Assembly (NCBI RefSeq): GCF_004664715.2
Contig: NC_051069.1
Coordinates: 6,525,501-6,589,500, forward strand
DNA from: Peromyscus leucopus
Lineage: Eukaryota; Chordata; Mammalia; Rodentia; Cricetidae
Reading direction: 5' to 3'
Length of the DNA stretch: 64,000 nucleotides
Part shown: positions 12,152-23,886 of the stretch, in pieces
Layout: each line of letters begins with the position of its first letter
How positions within the stretch are numbered: position 1 is the first letter of the stretch
Translations under genes and position numbers: made by a program
The notes under the pieces: model-generated
Told to the model about the DNA's origin: nothing
Database searches by the model: none
What the model saw: the letters and a program-made list of their open reading frames with translations, nothing else

Positions 12152-12340
12152 GGTTTTTTTTTTACATGTATTTATTTATCGTGTGTGGTTTTACACATCT
12201 CACGGCACACACGTTGAAGTCAGAAGCTAACTCTCAGGAGCTGGTTCTCTCCTTCCACCACATGGGTCCTGAGGACTGAACTCAGGTTGTCAGGATCAAC
12301 AGTTAGGGCCTTTAACCACTGTGCCACCTAGGCAGCCCCT
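12152..12340 (-). mobile_element. tRNA-derived SINE (B2/B3 group)
   Basis: Reverse: T-rich start, 'gtcctgaggactgaactcag' and 'ccactgtgccacctaggc'. Confidence 0.65.
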
Positions 12341-12654
12341 CACTCATATTTGTATTGTGCCCTAATGATGGAACAATGCCTCCCCAAGGCAACACCAGTC
12401 TGCCCATCTCTCCTGAAAGACCGTCAAGAGATACATCCATTGGCTAATCCAAGGAAGTCCACGGACTAGAGGGAAATACCTATAGAAAGGAAAAGCAGGA
12501 AGAGGATGGTTTGGGGGGTCCTCCATCAAGAGGGCTCTGGAATAAAGTCCTTTTCTCAAGGATGCCTTGGGAAGCAAAAGGAGCAGTTAAAAGGGAAAAG
12601 AAAGGTGACTTTTTGTGACACCAAATACACATAATGTTTCTGTGAAGAGGCCAA

Positions 12655-12785
12655 GTAGTGGAAACAGGAACCTCCAGTGAGGAGACTTGTGTTCAGATCC
12701 TACCTCTGCCACCGAATGACATATGACCCAAAGAAGAAGTGTAAACTGGTACCTGAACCAAGTTCTTCATTCTAAGTCTATGGCT
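12655..12785 (+). repeat. MIR-like SINE
   Basis: 'gacttgtgttcagatcctac' then 'ctctgccac', in the usual MIR order. Confidence 0.4.
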
Positions 12786-13653
12786 GATGGCCCAGAGGCC
12801 ACAGCTGACTCTTTCTATTCTTCTAATCCTTGGATGGCCCCCAGAAAGCCAAAACTCCAGCCAGTCTGGAGTTTCTACAGCAATAGGGTTTCTCTTCATC
12901 TTCCTGTTCAGATACAGAGAGTAGGCCCTGCCAACAAGGGGAGGTCCCTAGTATCTCCCTGAGAGAAGGCGCTTCCAGCTGGGTCCAAAGAACATGGCTC
13001 CCCCTAGGGTTAAAGAAACAAGTCAGGACAAGGGTCACCAGGTCCACACCAGTGCAAAAAGATGTTGCAATGCGGGATGACCCTGGGACACTACAAAGCG
13101 CACAAGTAAATATTCTAAGTAGCCACTGGGATGTCAAACAGTGTCACATGCCTGTTCCTTGGCTCTGTCCCCTCCAGACAAGAAAACAATAAAGACTGTA
13201 GAACAAGGCCTTGATGAAATGCCACTCAGGATGCATGTCTACCTTCTCCATGGTACAGACACAAATGCATAGCCCTCAGGAGCTCAGCAGTGGCCAGACA
13301 CAGCCTGTGACCGTGCGTATTGAACACCCACTGTAGACGGATCCAGCTACCAGCTAGAAGTACCAAGGACACTAAGAAAACTAACACTTGGCCCTGTCTT
13401 CAAAGGGCTCACAGTCTGGCTTGGACTGCAGACTGCGCTGCAGAAAACCTGCTGCTTAGAGCAGTGATGTATGAAACACAAACTCTAAGAGCTGTGAATG
13501 CGGCTTGGAAGAGGAGCCCATGGAAAGGTCTCAGAGGAAAAGGATGGATTTCTACAGGATCTAAAGGCTGAGAGGAATTAGAAAGAAGATAAGATGAGGA
13601 ATAAGATCAGAGGACCAGAAGAAAAAGAACAATTCATTAAAAGCTTCGGGCAG

Positions 13654-13818
13654 GCCAGGTGACGATGGCGCACGCCTTTAATCCCAGCACTTGGAAGGCA
13701 GAGGCAGGCAGATCTCTGTGAGTTTGAGGCCAGCCTGGTCTACAGAGCAAGATCCAGGACAGGCACCAAAGCTACACAGAGAAACCCTGCCGTGAAAAAC
13801 CAAGAGGAAAAAAAAAAG
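13654..13818 (+). mobile_element. B1 SINE (cricetid-type right arm)
   Basis: Full length; the right arm has 'ggacaggcaccaaagctac', the variant I use for the cricetid inference. Confidence 0.9.
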
Positions 13819-13852
13819 CGTCAGGCAGAGCAGCTAGCCTGAGAGGAACTAT

Positions 13853-14067
13853 TATTATTTATTTTTACTTATGTCTATGAGCATTATGACTACATGTATG
13901 TGTATGCACCACTTGCATAGTGCCTTTGGAGGCCAGAAGAGGGTATCAGATCCCCTGGAACTGGATTACAGACAGTTGTGGCCACCATGTGGGTGCTGGG
14001 AATCGAACCAGGTCCACTTAGTGTAAGAGCAGGAAGTGCTCTTACCGGCTGAGCCAGCTCCCCAGCT
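13853..14067 (-). mobile_element. B3 SINE
   Basis: 'gaggccagaagagggtatca', 'gtgggtgctgggaatcgaac' and 'gctgagccagctccccagc'. Confidence 0.9.
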
Positions 14068-14164
14068 AGAGATGGGCTTTGAAACCTCTTTCTGCAGGAA
14101 TCATTTCAGATTTGCGTTCATGAGCTTCTGTTGACATGTAGCCTTATCTCCACTCCCTCCGACC

Positions 14165-14245
14165 TCTTCTCCAGGCAGAGACTGGGTCATTGTGCCTCTG
14201 CTTCCTTATCTGTCAGATGGGCACAATGACTTCCTACTGTCCACT
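14165..14245 (+). repeat. MIR-like fragment
   Basis: 'cctctgcttccttatctgtc' then 'agatgggcacaatgac'. Confidence 0.4.
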
Positions 14246-14526
14246 AGCCCCACATAGGGAAAATCAAGAACACAGGCAGCAAGAGAGGAAAAACTGCTCA
14301 GTCCAGCTCTTCAAAACGACTTGGCTACCTTTACAGGACAAAGGTGTTGGGCGCTTCACACTTACCAAGCTACGCCCTTTAAATCTGAGGCAGGAACAGG
14401 AAAAGGTGCTGCTTTGAAAGCTCCTCAAAACAACTATCTATCACATGCTAATGGAGGCATGGGATGCCATTGTTTGGGATCAGAGTTAGCTGTTCTGTTT
14501 GGTTTTGTTGTTATTATGGGGGGGGA

Positions 14527-14527
14527 G

Positions 14528-14579
<52 letters not shown>
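14527..14579 (+). repeat. (GA)n microsatellite
   Basis: A long perfect GA tract preceded by a G-rich run; a polypurine mirror repeat. Confidence 0.95.
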
Positions 14580-14582
<3 letters not shown>

Positions 14583-14723
14583 CAATACTGAGCTGTGTTC
14601 CTCAGGGGCCATGCATCCACCTTGCCTGGCAAGTACTGTCCTGACTGCACTCTCTCCTTAGCCTGAGAGCTGACTTTCTTTTAGGGAAAAATTTCAAAGT
14701 ACCTTTGAATCTACAAAAGTCGT

Positions 14724-14838
14724 CACTGGGTATGGTGGCCTATGCCTGTAATCTCAGTTTGCAGGAGACACAGGCAGGAGAATCACGAACTTAAGGCCTG
14801 CCTGGGTTATACTGTGAGACCCTGCCTCAAAAAGAAAA
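14724..14838 (+). mobile_element. B1 SINE, old monomer type
   Basis: 'tgggtatggtggcctatgcc' to 'gagaccctgcctcaaaaag'. Confidence 0.7.
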
Positions 14839-14843
14839 GATCT

Positions 14844-15012
14844 AGTCAGGTGGTGATAGAACACGTCTTTAATCCCAGCACTCGGGAGGCAGAGGCAGGC
14901 AGATCTCTGTGAGTGTGAGGCCAGTCTGGTCTACAGAGTGAGTTTCCAGGATAGCCAAGACTATACAGAGAAACCCTGTTTCAAAAAAAGAGAAGAAAAA
15001 AAAAAAAAAAGA
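14844..15012 (+). mobile_element. B1 SINE
   Basis: Full length with a long A-rich tail. It follows the older B1 after only a few bases. Confidence 0.88.
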
Positions 15013-15449
15013 TCCAGTATCCCTCATGGAGAGATTGGTAACAGAGTTCAATTGCCTAAATGTGAAGGGAAGGGCCATCTGTGTCCTTGGGTGGTAAGTA
15101 CAAGACATGCTTGCAGCATCATGGCAGTAGGTACAGTCACCTGAGCAGAGGTGTCTGTACCCATCTGAAGCCATTTCCCTGTCTGTGAAGAAATTCCTCT
15201 CAGTACCTCCAATCACAGCATGAAACTCAGTTGGCCCTGCAGCTAACTCAGAGATGAAGAGCAGATTCAAATTTGGGCCTTGTTCCCTGCCTGAGTTGGG
15301 TCACAGAGAATGGGTAGCCTTGTCTCCAAGAAGGTGGTCCCTCCAGCTCTGAGAGCATGACTGTGGAGGAAGAAGGACTCCCTGGGAGCCTTGGAAGGGC
15401 TAGGTCAGGCAACAGGACTTCCTGGTGCCATGGGATAGAATGTTCTTTT

Positions 15450-15463
15450 AAAAAAAAAGAGAT

Positions 15464-15502
<39 letters not shown>

Positions 15503-15843
15503 TTTTGTCTTTTGAGACAGGGTTTCTCTGTGTAGCTTTGGGCCTTTCCTGGGACTCACTTGGTAGCCCAGGCTGGCCTTGAACTCATAGAGATCCGCCT
15601 GGCTCTGCCTCCCGAGTACTGGATAAAGCGTGCGCCACCACGCCGGCGAGAGATTTATTTTTATTGTATGTGTATATATGAATACCTGCATGCATATGTG
15701 TGCACCATGTGCATGTCTGATAACATGTGGAAGCCAGAAGGTGTCTGATCCCTTGGAACTAGAGTTAAAGGCAGTTAGTTACTTGTAAGTCACTGTGTGG
15801 GTACTGGGACTCAAATTCAGAGTAACAGTACTCTTAACTGCTG

Positions 15844-15845
<2 letters not shown>
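15450..15845 (-). mobile_element. B3 SINE split by a B1
   Basis: 'gagatttattta' occurs before the B1 and 'agatttatttttattg' resumes after it, which gives the target duplication. The body then runs to 'actcttaactgctga'. A TTTA array (15463-15503) sits in its T-rich end. Confidence 0.7.
15504..15650 (-). mobile_element. B1 SINE inside the B3
   Basis: Contains 'gtgtagctttgggcctttcc', again the cricetid-type arm in reverse. Confidence 0.88.

Positions 15846-15889
<44 letters not shown>
15846..15889 (+). repeat. (CA)n microsatellite
   Basis: About 22 perfect CA units between two SINEs. Confidence 0.97.
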
Positions 15890-15899
15890 GCAGCTGCCT

Positions 15900-16010
15900 T
15901 TATTTATAAGGGTCTCACTATGTAGCCCTGCTTGGCTTGAAACTCACCATGTAAAGATTTGCCTGCCCCTGCCTCCCAAATGCTGGGATTAAAGGCATGT
16001 GCCAGTGGTC
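15900..16010 (-). mobile_element. B1 SINE
   Basis: 'gggtctcactatgtagccct' to 'aaaggcatgtgccagtgg'. Confidence 0.8.
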
Positions 16011-16689
16011 CAGGACTGTTCCTTTTGATTTGGACACTGGATGTTAAAGGACAGGGATCTCAAAAAGATGGAAAACATAGAGGACTCCTATTGCACATGT
16101 GGTGTTTTAACAGCCCTGTGAATTAACGACCATCTCAGGACAAATAAACACAGCCTATAAGAGAGCCAAGCTGAGCCGGGATCTTATGTGGACTTGGTGA
16201 CTCCAGCGCTCAAGAGTAGAGCTGCTAGGATGGGCCCTTTGGGCTCTGGCCCTGGGCTGTCCTCTGGCTTGGGTCCTAGCTGCTCTCACCCGGTACCCCA
16301 GTTCTCTCCGCCCAGGCACCTCCAAGGTGGTAGGAATACCACACTACCCAGAACCACATTGATCATGGTCTCCTCTCCGCCTGCACTCACCCCAACGTGC
16401 TAAGCATAAATGACCTAAAGACAGAAGGTCACTTGGTCCACTCCAGGCCCTGTGCCCAGCCTACTAGAGTTCAGCAGCTCAGAACTCCAGAACAGGGTAC
16501 CAGAGCCTCAGGTTGGTTACTGTCATAGGGGTATGACAAGAAGCTATCTCAGCCATGGATTGGACCAGGACAAGGGGACTCTCAGCAGATACCCAGTAAC
16601 CTACCAAAGGCACTGATCAATCTTCTTCCTTGCTCTCTGAGGGTCACAGGCGGGAAGAAAAGGCTAGGCAACTCAGTACCTTAAAGGGG

Positions 16690-16800
16690 GCACAGGACCA
16701 GAATCAGGAGTCATTGGCAAATCCCAGCTCTGACTCCTGGTGGCTAGCTGGTTAAGTTCTCTAAGTCTGTTTCTCAACTATAAAAACCGGAAGAACTCAC
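16690..16800 (+). repeat. MIR-like SINE
   Basis: 'aatcccagctctgactcctg' and 'ttctctaagtctgtttctca'. Confidence 0.4.
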
Positions 16801-17196
16801 AGCACCCCAGAGGGCTGGCTGCAGGATTAAGGCAGGCCAGGGGGCCCTCGTCCTAGTGCAGAGTGAGGTCTAGAGAGGACAGTTCCTGGTGCTCACACCC
16901 TTCCCTTCTCCCCGTCTCGGGCACTCTCTGAGAACGGCAGGGTTCACCTGGGTGTACAGGCTGTTCCGAAATGAGGCTTCTTTGAGCCCTGACTGCCCGG
17001 GGGCCCTGTATGGGCAGTGAGAGGGACAGCAGAGCAGGGGACCGGGGGCCTCCGCTCACCCCTCTTCCCCTTCCCCTTTCACTGAGACCTGTTTGTACCC
17101 CAGTTCCTTCCCCTCCTTGGCCGTCCACTTTAACGAGTTCTGCTGTGTCAACAGTCAGCGCTCTTGAAGGGGAACAGGAGCAGGCATATTTTTCTC

Positions 17197-17720
17197 AGCA
17201 AAGGGCCAGATGGTAAATATTTGAGGCACTGGGGACCAAAAGGCAAAATCCACATGATTATCTGGCTATTATATAACACGGAAGAAAGCAAGATTTCTGT
17301 AAGTTTTTAAGTGATTGCAATTTGACATATACTAAGTAACTAAGGACTTTTTAAAGGATATGGGTCCCCAGATGGAAGTGGGGGTACAGGTAACATTTTT
17401 CTTGCTTAAGGTTCTAGGCTGGAGCCTCCCCACCATCAAACCCACTGGAACAGTTCACTTGTAAAACCTGTGCTAGCTGGGCACGGCGGCCGGCGCACAC
17501 CTTTAATCCCAGCGTACACAAGGCAGAGGCAGGGAGACCTCTGTGAGTTCTAGGCTGGCCTGGTCTAGAGCCAGAGTTACAAAGTGAAAGACTTCGTCAA
17601 ACACAAAAATAATTACATTAAAATTTAAAAAAAAACAGCTGCAGGCCTGTCACACAGAGGCCCATTCAGATCCTTCAAGCAGGGCTGCAGTTTTCTGGCC
17701 CCTGGACTAGACAACGTGGA
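17197..17720 (+). repeat. MER5-like hAT remnant, split by a B1
   Basis: The left part, 'agggccagatggtaaatatt' with 'tgaggc', and the right part, 'gcagttttctggcccctgga', match the two ends of MER5-type elements. A B1 at 17474-17612 separates them. Confidence 0.45.
17474..17612 (+). mobile_element. B1 SINE
   Basis: 'agctgggcacggcggccggc' head with a short right-arm deletion. Confidence 0.8.
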
Positions 17721-18061
17721 ATAAAGTGCTTAGGTTTGAGAGGCTGTCCAAGTTGACACTGGGCCTGGGTGATGTAAAGAGGCAGGAGGCTGTGGCTGTC
17801 CCTCTCGAGAAGGCCCTGGATGCTGCCACCTGCACTGCTTGTCCTTTAGAACCCTGGGTGACTCGCTGCAGGTGAGTTGATGGGGAGCCTGGGGGGGGGG
17901 GCCACTCTGGTTTCCCAGCAAGGGGGAGAATAAGAGCTTCCCCTGGTTTCCTTTCAAAAGCATGCCTACCTCAAGCGCCCACTCTCCCAACAGCACTCTG
18001 TCCAAACGTTTCCAGGCAGAACTGTCCAAGCTGCTCATACAAGCAGAGACAAAGAAGCAGA

Positions 18062-18089
18062 GTGAGTGAGCGAGCGAGCGAGCGAGCGC
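18062..18089 (+). repeat. (GAGY)n short array
   Basis: Two GAGT units followed by about five GAGC units; CpG-bearing. Confidence 0.85.
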
Positions 18090-18270
18090 CCTGGGCTCCC
18101 AGGGACCACCTCCCATCTATGCGGAGCGTCCCTAGTCCTCCAGCCAGCCAGTGGAGTGCCCTGCTTTCATCAGCGTGAAACAGGAGGATAGCATGTGCCC
18201 TACCTACCTTGCTATGGCTAGAACTTCGCATTAACCACGCAAACGTAACAAAATGAAACAGAAACACTAC

Positions 18271-18287
18271 GGGGGGGGGGGGGGGGG
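18271..18287 (+). repeat. 17-base G homopolymer
   Basis: Unbroken G17; prone to slippage and sequencing error. Confidence 0.9.
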
Positions 18288-18399
18288 AGTAAAGAAACAA
18301 AGACAATAAAGTTTAAGATTAAGGGGAAGTAAACAGGACTTTAACTACTTGACATTCCCAGTGGAAAAATCTTAGTGTACCTTCACAAAACTCTTTTAC

Positions 18400-18402
<3 letters not shown>

Positions 18403-18441
<39 letters not shown>

Positions 18442-18450
18442 ACGCACACC
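18403..18450 (+). repeat. (CA)n with CACG interruptions
   Basis: A perfect CA run ends in three CGCACA units. Confidence 0.95.
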
Positions 18451-18892
18451 AATGTGTGAGTGTTGGCAAAGTCACAGGGAGATGTGAGACACTGCACTCA
18501 CCTCAGTATTTCTCCTTTCAGCCTTTAAGCAAGTCAGGCATAACTCTTGCCTTGGTTTGCCACCTCTGGGCACACACCCAACAGAAACAATGCCAAGAGA
18601 GGACACTAAACAAGTGAGTTCACAGAAACACTCCCGCTTTTAGCATTTAAAAAAAAAAAAGACACGTTCATTGAGAATGTTTATATAGGAAAATAACATG
18701 AAGTGAACTGATCTATACTTAATTTTTTAAAGGCTAGTATTTAAAAATACCAGTGTCACACAAGGCAAACAATACATCGGGAACTGTTGGAGAGTAAAGA
18801 TGACTAGAGGGCAGTGACCGTGAGGTGCCGCACACCATCCTGTACTGGGTCCTAAAGTAGGGAGGAAAACGACAAGGAACACTAACGGGGGT

Positions 18893-19095
18893 GACAGGCC
18901 CTCAGTTGGTAGAGTGCCTGCCTAGCACGCACAAAGCCCTGGGTTCCATCCCCCGCACCACGTCTTGGAATCCCACCACTTAGGAAGCAATAGCAGCAGA
19001 AAGATCAGAAAGTCAGTCATCCTCAGCTACAATAGCAAGTTCAAGGCTAGCCTGGGATATCTGAGATTCTATACCAAGGGGGAGAAAAACAGAAA
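18893..19095 (+). mobile_element. B4 SINE (ID-B1 fusion)
   Basis: ID-like half 'cagttggtagagtgcctgcc' with 'cctgggttccatccc', then a diverged B1 half. Confidence 0.6.
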
Positions 19096-19106
19096 GCCCG
19101 CTAGCG

Positions 19107-19245
19107 GGAGAGTCAGGCACAGCGACATGGGCCTGTCATCCCGGTCCCCAGAAGACAGAGGCAGGATCGCCAGTTTGAGACCAGCCTGGGTTATACAGCA
19201 AATCATAGGCTAGCTTAGGCTACATAGTGAGATACTCCATCAACA
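19107..19245 (+). mobile_element. B1 SINE, old
   Basis: 'ggcacagcgacatgggcctg' to 'tacatagtgagatactcc'. Confidence 0.6.
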
Positions 19246-19528
19246 TCCCTACCGAAACACAAATAGAAGTGATGATATAATTAGGATAAAATTAACTGCT
19301 GATAGTATTAAATGTTCTGGTGACTCATGAAAGAGAATGTCGATGTCCTTGGGAAGTACATGATGAAGTATCACGGGATGGAGAGGCATTATGTCTGCAA
19401 CCCCTCTCAAATGGCTCAAAAACAATGATGGACAGAAATGTATACACCCATAGACTCCGGAAAAAAAGAAAGAAGGCAGGGAGAGAAGGAAAAAGGAGGG
19501 GGTGATGAAAATGTTAAAAGTTGGGATA

Positions 19529-19960
19529 TGTAGGGTCAGCAAGATGGCTCAGCATGTAAAGGCTCTCACCACCTGATAAACTCTGACGAGCAGAGTTCAA
19601 TCCCCGAGACCCACATGGTAGGAGAGATGACTTCCGCAAGCTTTCCTCTGACTTCCGCGAGCTTTCCTCTGACTTCCGCGAACTTTCCTCTGACTTCCAC
19701 GAACTTTCCTCTGACTTCCACGATCTTTCCTCTGACTTCCGCGATCTTTCCTCTGACTTCCGCGAGCTTTCCTCTAACTTCCGCGAGCTTTCCTCTGACT
19801 TCCGCGAGCTTTCCTCTGACTTCCGCAAGCTTTCCTCTGACTTCCGCAAGCTTTCCTCTGACTTCCACACATGCGCACTCGGTGGTGTGAGCACATCCTC
19901 CTCTCCAACACACACGCGCACAAATAAGTAAATAAATGTAACCAAAACACAAAAAGCTTT
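19529..19960 (+). mobile_element. tRNA-derived SINE expanded by a 21-bp minisatellite
   Basis: Head 'gggtcagcaagatggctcag', box B 'agagttcaatccccgagacc' and a tail reaching 'aataagtaaataaatg'. The normal segment 'tcctctgacttccac' is replaced by about 12 tandem copies. Confidence 0.7.
19625..19873 (+). repeat. 21-bp minisatellite, about 12 copies
   Basis: The unit is gacttccgcgagctttcctct, with variants at gcgag, gcaag, acgaa and acgat. Because 21 is a multiple of three, frames on both strands stay open (SFPLTSA repeats). That is an artefact and not a protein. Confidence 0.95.
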
Positions 19961-19977
19961 TAAAAATTGAGGTAGAA

Positions 19978-20135
19978 GCCCGGCAATGATGGTGCACCCC
20001 TTTAATCCCAGCACTCGGGAGGCAGAAGCAGGAGCATCTCTGAGTCAGAGGCCAGCCTGGGCTGCAGAGTGAGTTTCACGACAGCCAAGGCTACACAGAA
20101 AAACCCTGTCTCAGAAAAACAAAAAACAGCAACAA
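19978..20135 (+). mobile_element. B1 SINE
   Basis: 'gcccggcaatgatggtgcac' to 'aaaccctgtctcagaaaaac'. Confidence 0.88.
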
Positions 20136-20154
20136 CAACAGAAAATTTTGATAG

Positions 20155-20298
20155 GAGCTGGAGAGATATCTCAGCAGTTAAGAGCACTTACTGCTCTTGC
20201 AGAGGGCCAGAGTTTGATTCCCAGCACATACAATAGACAGCGAGCTCACAACTGCCTGGAACTCCAGTTCCAGGAGATCTGATGCCTTCTTCTGGTCT

Positions 20299-20352
<54 letters not shown>
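20155..20352 (+). mobile_element. B3 SINE with (CA)n tail
   Basis: Intact head and middle. The usual 'caggcacacatg' region has become a perfect CA array at 20299-20351. Confidence 0.85.
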
Positions 20353-20357
<5 letters not shown>

Positions 20358-20492
20358 GTCTTTTAATTTTGGGGGATATCTTAGGTGAAAGTTCACAGGA
20401 GCCCATTTTTTTCACAGTTTTTTTCTATTTCATTTGAAAACTTAGTATATGAACTCTGGGTGCACGGAAAGGTATAACTTTTTTTAATAAGT

Positions 20493-20525
20493 AAAACACA
20501 CACACACACACACATACACACACAA
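20493..20525 (+). repeat. (CA)n microsatellite
   Basis: Short, with one CATA interruption. Confidence 0.9.
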
Positions 20526-20529
20526 AATT

Positions 20530-21196
20530 ATATCCTGACAATAAATGAATAGAAAATAAAGTGCATCCATCAATCCTGGGTAGATGATGATGGCGTCCAT
20601 GACCCCTCAGGAGAAGCCCTTCGGTTCACACAATGCAAACCGGGCTCCATGAGACCCGCCCATCGCCGAACAATTTGCATGGATGCTAAGCTTTCCTGTG
20701 ACTGAAGCAGGGCTGGGGCTCCGTGCAGCCACTTTGTTTGAGTAGCTTTGTGCTTTGTTTTCCTCACAATGGGTGATGAACAGGCTTCCCTCCCCCCCCC
20801 CCCCTCCCTGATTTCTGTCATCCAGGGCTCTCTGCAGGCAGCTCTGGCCCTTCGCACTTTTTTGCTTTTTACCCAAGCCCAGGTCCCCCCTTCCCGAGTC
20901 CTGACAGAGTCCTCACTTTAAGGATCCCTTCGCTTACCACTGTGAGACTCAACCATGAAAAGGTGCCTCTCCCAAAGTGGTAGCTTCCTCCTCTGAACTC
21001 CTGGTTTTGGGGGCCCTCCATTAGCACATGGTCTAGTCCATGTGCTCATTTCATTTGAGAGTACCCCTGGACCCAAGTGGAACCTTAAGCTCTATGGGCA
21101 AGAACTGAGCCCCAGCTCTCCTGTGCTATGACAATGTCCAATAGGAACAGGTACCTAAGATGTCACCTAAAGCACAGATGGGAACCCATGCATCTA

Positions 21197-21233
<37 letters not shown>

Positions 21234-21890
21234 TATAGAAGCCACTGGCTTACAGTCCAGGCCACAGCTCTAGCCCAGAAGGCTTCCTTGATGCTACACC
21301 AAACATATCTATTCTATACTAGGCCCAGGAAGCTCAGACCCACAGCATGGGTGGCAAGAAGCCGCTCCACTCTACTGCGCCATTTCACATCTATCTGGCT
21401 CACCATGGTCTCCAACCTTCAGAAGGTCTGACCTTGATCTGATGCATAGGCCAAGAGCTCCAAGAGACCCCTGGCACAGGCAAGCCCCCATCATAGCCTA
21501 CTATGGTGATGGCAGGACCAGAGACAGGTGGAAATATGTCATGCCCCTCCTCAGTATCCAGGGGGTTGTTGCTGGCTCCCTTTTATCCACGTCTTTCGAT
21601 CATTTTTTTCATCCTAAACTGGGCCACAGTTGTGTGGCTAAAAGACCCAAATTGTTTCAAACAACAACCACTGTGAAAGCTGCAGAATAAACTCCCACCA
21701 AGGGAACTTGTGGTCTGGTGTGCTCCTCACTCCTGCCTTATGCAAGATATATTTGCCCTGCTACTCTGCCCTTCTTGGCCCTCAGCAAGTCTCCTAACAA
21801 CCTTTCCCCTCACCACCCTGAGCCCTGGCCTCTACCAGAATAGATGACCTCTAAGAATATCCCGGACCAATTCTGATTAAATTATGGAGT
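20530..21890. other. Unassigned intronic sequence
   Basis: Mostly unique-looking; it includes a C-run (about 20792-20806) and a (CA)n at 21198-21231. I could not recognise a gene, exon or dispersed repeat in the rest. Confidence 0.5.
21198..21231 (+). repeat. (CA)n microsatellite
   Basis: About 17 perfect CA units. Confidence 0.95.
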
Positions 21891-22128
21891 CAGGGAGCTA
21901 GAGACACGGCTCAGCAGTTAGGGACACTTTTTTTTTTTTCTCTTGCAGAGGTCCCAGGTTCAGCTCCCGGCACCCACATGGTAGCTCACAACCCCCCATA
22001 ACTCCAGTGACAGAGGGAAACAACCCCTCTTCTAACCTCCAAGGGGCACCAGGCACACACACAGTGCACGTAGATGGGCCTAGGTGTCCATTCATACGCA
22101 TAAATAAAACAAATAAATCTAAAAAGAA
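21890..22128 (+). mobile_element. B3 SINE with internal T-run
   Basis: Standard order, but with 12 Ts in place of the 'ctgctgctc' stretch between boxes A and B. Confidence 0.8.
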
Positions 22129-22489
22129 CATGAGCTTTCCAACATGACAGTCCTAGAACAGAGTCCTGGCGGTCCTTCTCAGACTGTGACCATGAATATA
22201 TATATTCATTCTCTTGTTTAACTCAACTGTTAAATGGGGACATTGAGGCCACTTGCATTGTTCTGCAAGGACAGCGTGCGTGGACTCTGAGCAGGCTGAC
22301 AAGGACAGATCCCTGACATGAGGCCACTTCATGTTCTCAGAGGCAGGAAATACCTTCCAAAAAAAATGCCAGATCAGAATGAGGGACAGGACTCTGCCTA
22401 GAGAAAGTCCCTGGTTTTCAGCCCCGACTTTCTCTGAGGCTTACTGTGTCACAGTGGAATTTCCCACTTGACTTCTTGGTCCCACAGTT

Positions 22490-22575
22490 CTGTTGCCTGA
22501 GGTAGTTACTCAATGCTTTGGAGGCTGAGCTTCTTCATCTGCAGGATGGGGACAGGATCTGTATCACGTGATGGT
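22490..22575 (+). repeat. MIR-like fragment
   Basis: 'gagcttcttcatctgcagga' then 'tggggacagg'. Confidence 0.35.
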
Positions 22576-22582
22576 GTCAGAA

Positions 22583-22760
22583 GTAAATACAGGGGCTGCC
22601 AAGAGGGCTCAGTGGAAAAAGCCACCTGCTGCCTAGGCTGACGACCTAAGTTCAAACTCCAGAATCCACCACATAATGGAAGGCGAAAACCACCTCCCGC
22701 TGTCTTCGTATGTATGTACACATACACAGAAAAAAATGTAAGTGAGTAATTAAAAGAATT
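22583..22760 (+). mobile_element. tRNA-derived SINE, diverged
   Basis: 'ggggctgccaagagggctca', 'gacctaagttcaaactcc' and an AT-rich end. Confidence 0.55.
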
Positions 22761-22764
22761 AAAT

Positions 22765-22945
22765 GGCCAGGCGGTGGAGGAACACGCCTTTAATCCCAGC
22801 ACTCAGGAGGCAGAGGCATGCGGATCTCTATGAGTTCGAGGCCAGCCTGGTCTACAAAGTGAGTTCCAGGAAAGGCACAAAGCTACACAGAGAAACCTTG
22901 TCTCGGGGGGAAAAAACCCAAAAAAACAAACAACAACAAAAAAAT
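22765..22945 (+). mobile_element. B1 SINE (cricetid-type arm)
   Basis: 'ccaggcggtggaggaacacg' and 'ggaaaggcacaaagctacac'. The 12-base target copy 'agaattaaatgg' occurs at about 22755 and again at about 23046. Confidence 0.9.
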
Positions 22946-22952
22946 ATAAATA

Positions 22953-23046
22953 AGCTTTGGGTTGTGGATTTAGCTCAGTGGTAGAGCAAGCGCAAGGCCC
23001 TGGGTTCGATCCTCAGCTCCAGAAAAAGAAAAAAAAAAAAAAAAAG
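22953..23046 (+). mobile_element. ID SINE
   Basis: 'ggatttagctcagtggtaga' and 'ggccctgggttcgatcctca' give intact box A and box B, with an A-rich tail. A few bases around 'cgcttgcctag' are deleted. Confidence 0.9.
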
Positions 23047-23049
23047 AAT

Positions 23050-23235
23050 TAAATGGAGAGATGGCTTTGCATTACAATCTACTGCTGCTGCACAGGACCT
23101 GAGTTCAGTACCCAGTGCTCATGTTGATCAGCTCACAACCTCTTGCAACTCCAGCGCCAGGGGAATCTAGTCTCCAGGGCACCTGTACTCATGTACACAT
23201 ACCCACAACCTCACACACATAAAAAATAAATGCGT
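23050..23235 (+). mobile_element. B2/B3 SINE
   Basis: 'gagagatggctttgcattac', 'ggacctgagttcagtaccca' and the tail 'cacataaaaaataaatg'. Confidence 0.75.
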
Positions 23236-23701
23236 AATTTTTTTCAACCAAACTATTGATGGTGAGTGTTCGGTGGAGGGAAGTGCTTTTGCGTTTGTTT
23301 TCCACTCTAGCTGAATTCCAGGGTTTGTGAGAGAGAGCAAGGGTGTGACTGAGGCTGTGCATGTCACGTTTAACTCTAAGCAGCTTCCAGATAGCCTTGT
23401 GCTTAGTGACAGGTGTCTGTGGGTGCTGAGGACTCATCAGGTGTAGAAGGACAGGGGTGGATACTACAGTGTGGGGTGGAGACCACTGGATAAACGCTGA
23501 AGTGAGCAGAAGCCCAGATGGCAGGTGGAGGACCTTCAGTCTGACGGGGAAACACTTCACTGTATTATGAAGTTTGATGTAATAGATGTGGGGGTACAGA
23601 ATAAAAGCTAATTGGGTCTGCAGGAAGAGGGTGGGATGGAATTGGGTGAGTTATAGTAGGCTGTTGGGGAGACAGCAATTGATTTAGATCTTAAGAAAAA
23701 A

Positions 23702-23866
23702 GTAGCCGGGTATGGTGGCACACACCTGTAATCCCAGCCCTCCAGAGGCAGAGGCAGTGATATCTCCGTGGCCTCTGGGAGGCCAGCCTGGGCTACGAAG
23801 CAAGTTCCAGGATAGCTAGGGCTCTTACACAGAGAAACCCTGTCTCAGAAAAATAAAAAGAAAAGT
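23702..23866 (+). mobile_element. B1 SINE
   Basis: 'agccgggtatggtggcacac' to 'ccctgtctcagaaaaataaa'. Confidence 0.85.
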
Positions 23867-23886
23867 AGAAATAAAGAAAAAAGTAT

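Larger units (their letters stand above)
17720..18890. other. Unassigned sequence with simple repeats
   Basis: No SINE was recognised. It contains a GAGC/GAGT array (18062-18089), a 17-G run (18271-18287) and a CA/CACG tract (18403-18450). Confidence 0.6.

Noticed and set aside
19514..20014. 166-codon minus frame of KSEESxR repeats and its plus-strand mirror
   Set aside because: Generated by the 21-bp minisatellite inside a SINE; flanking parts are SINE sequence.
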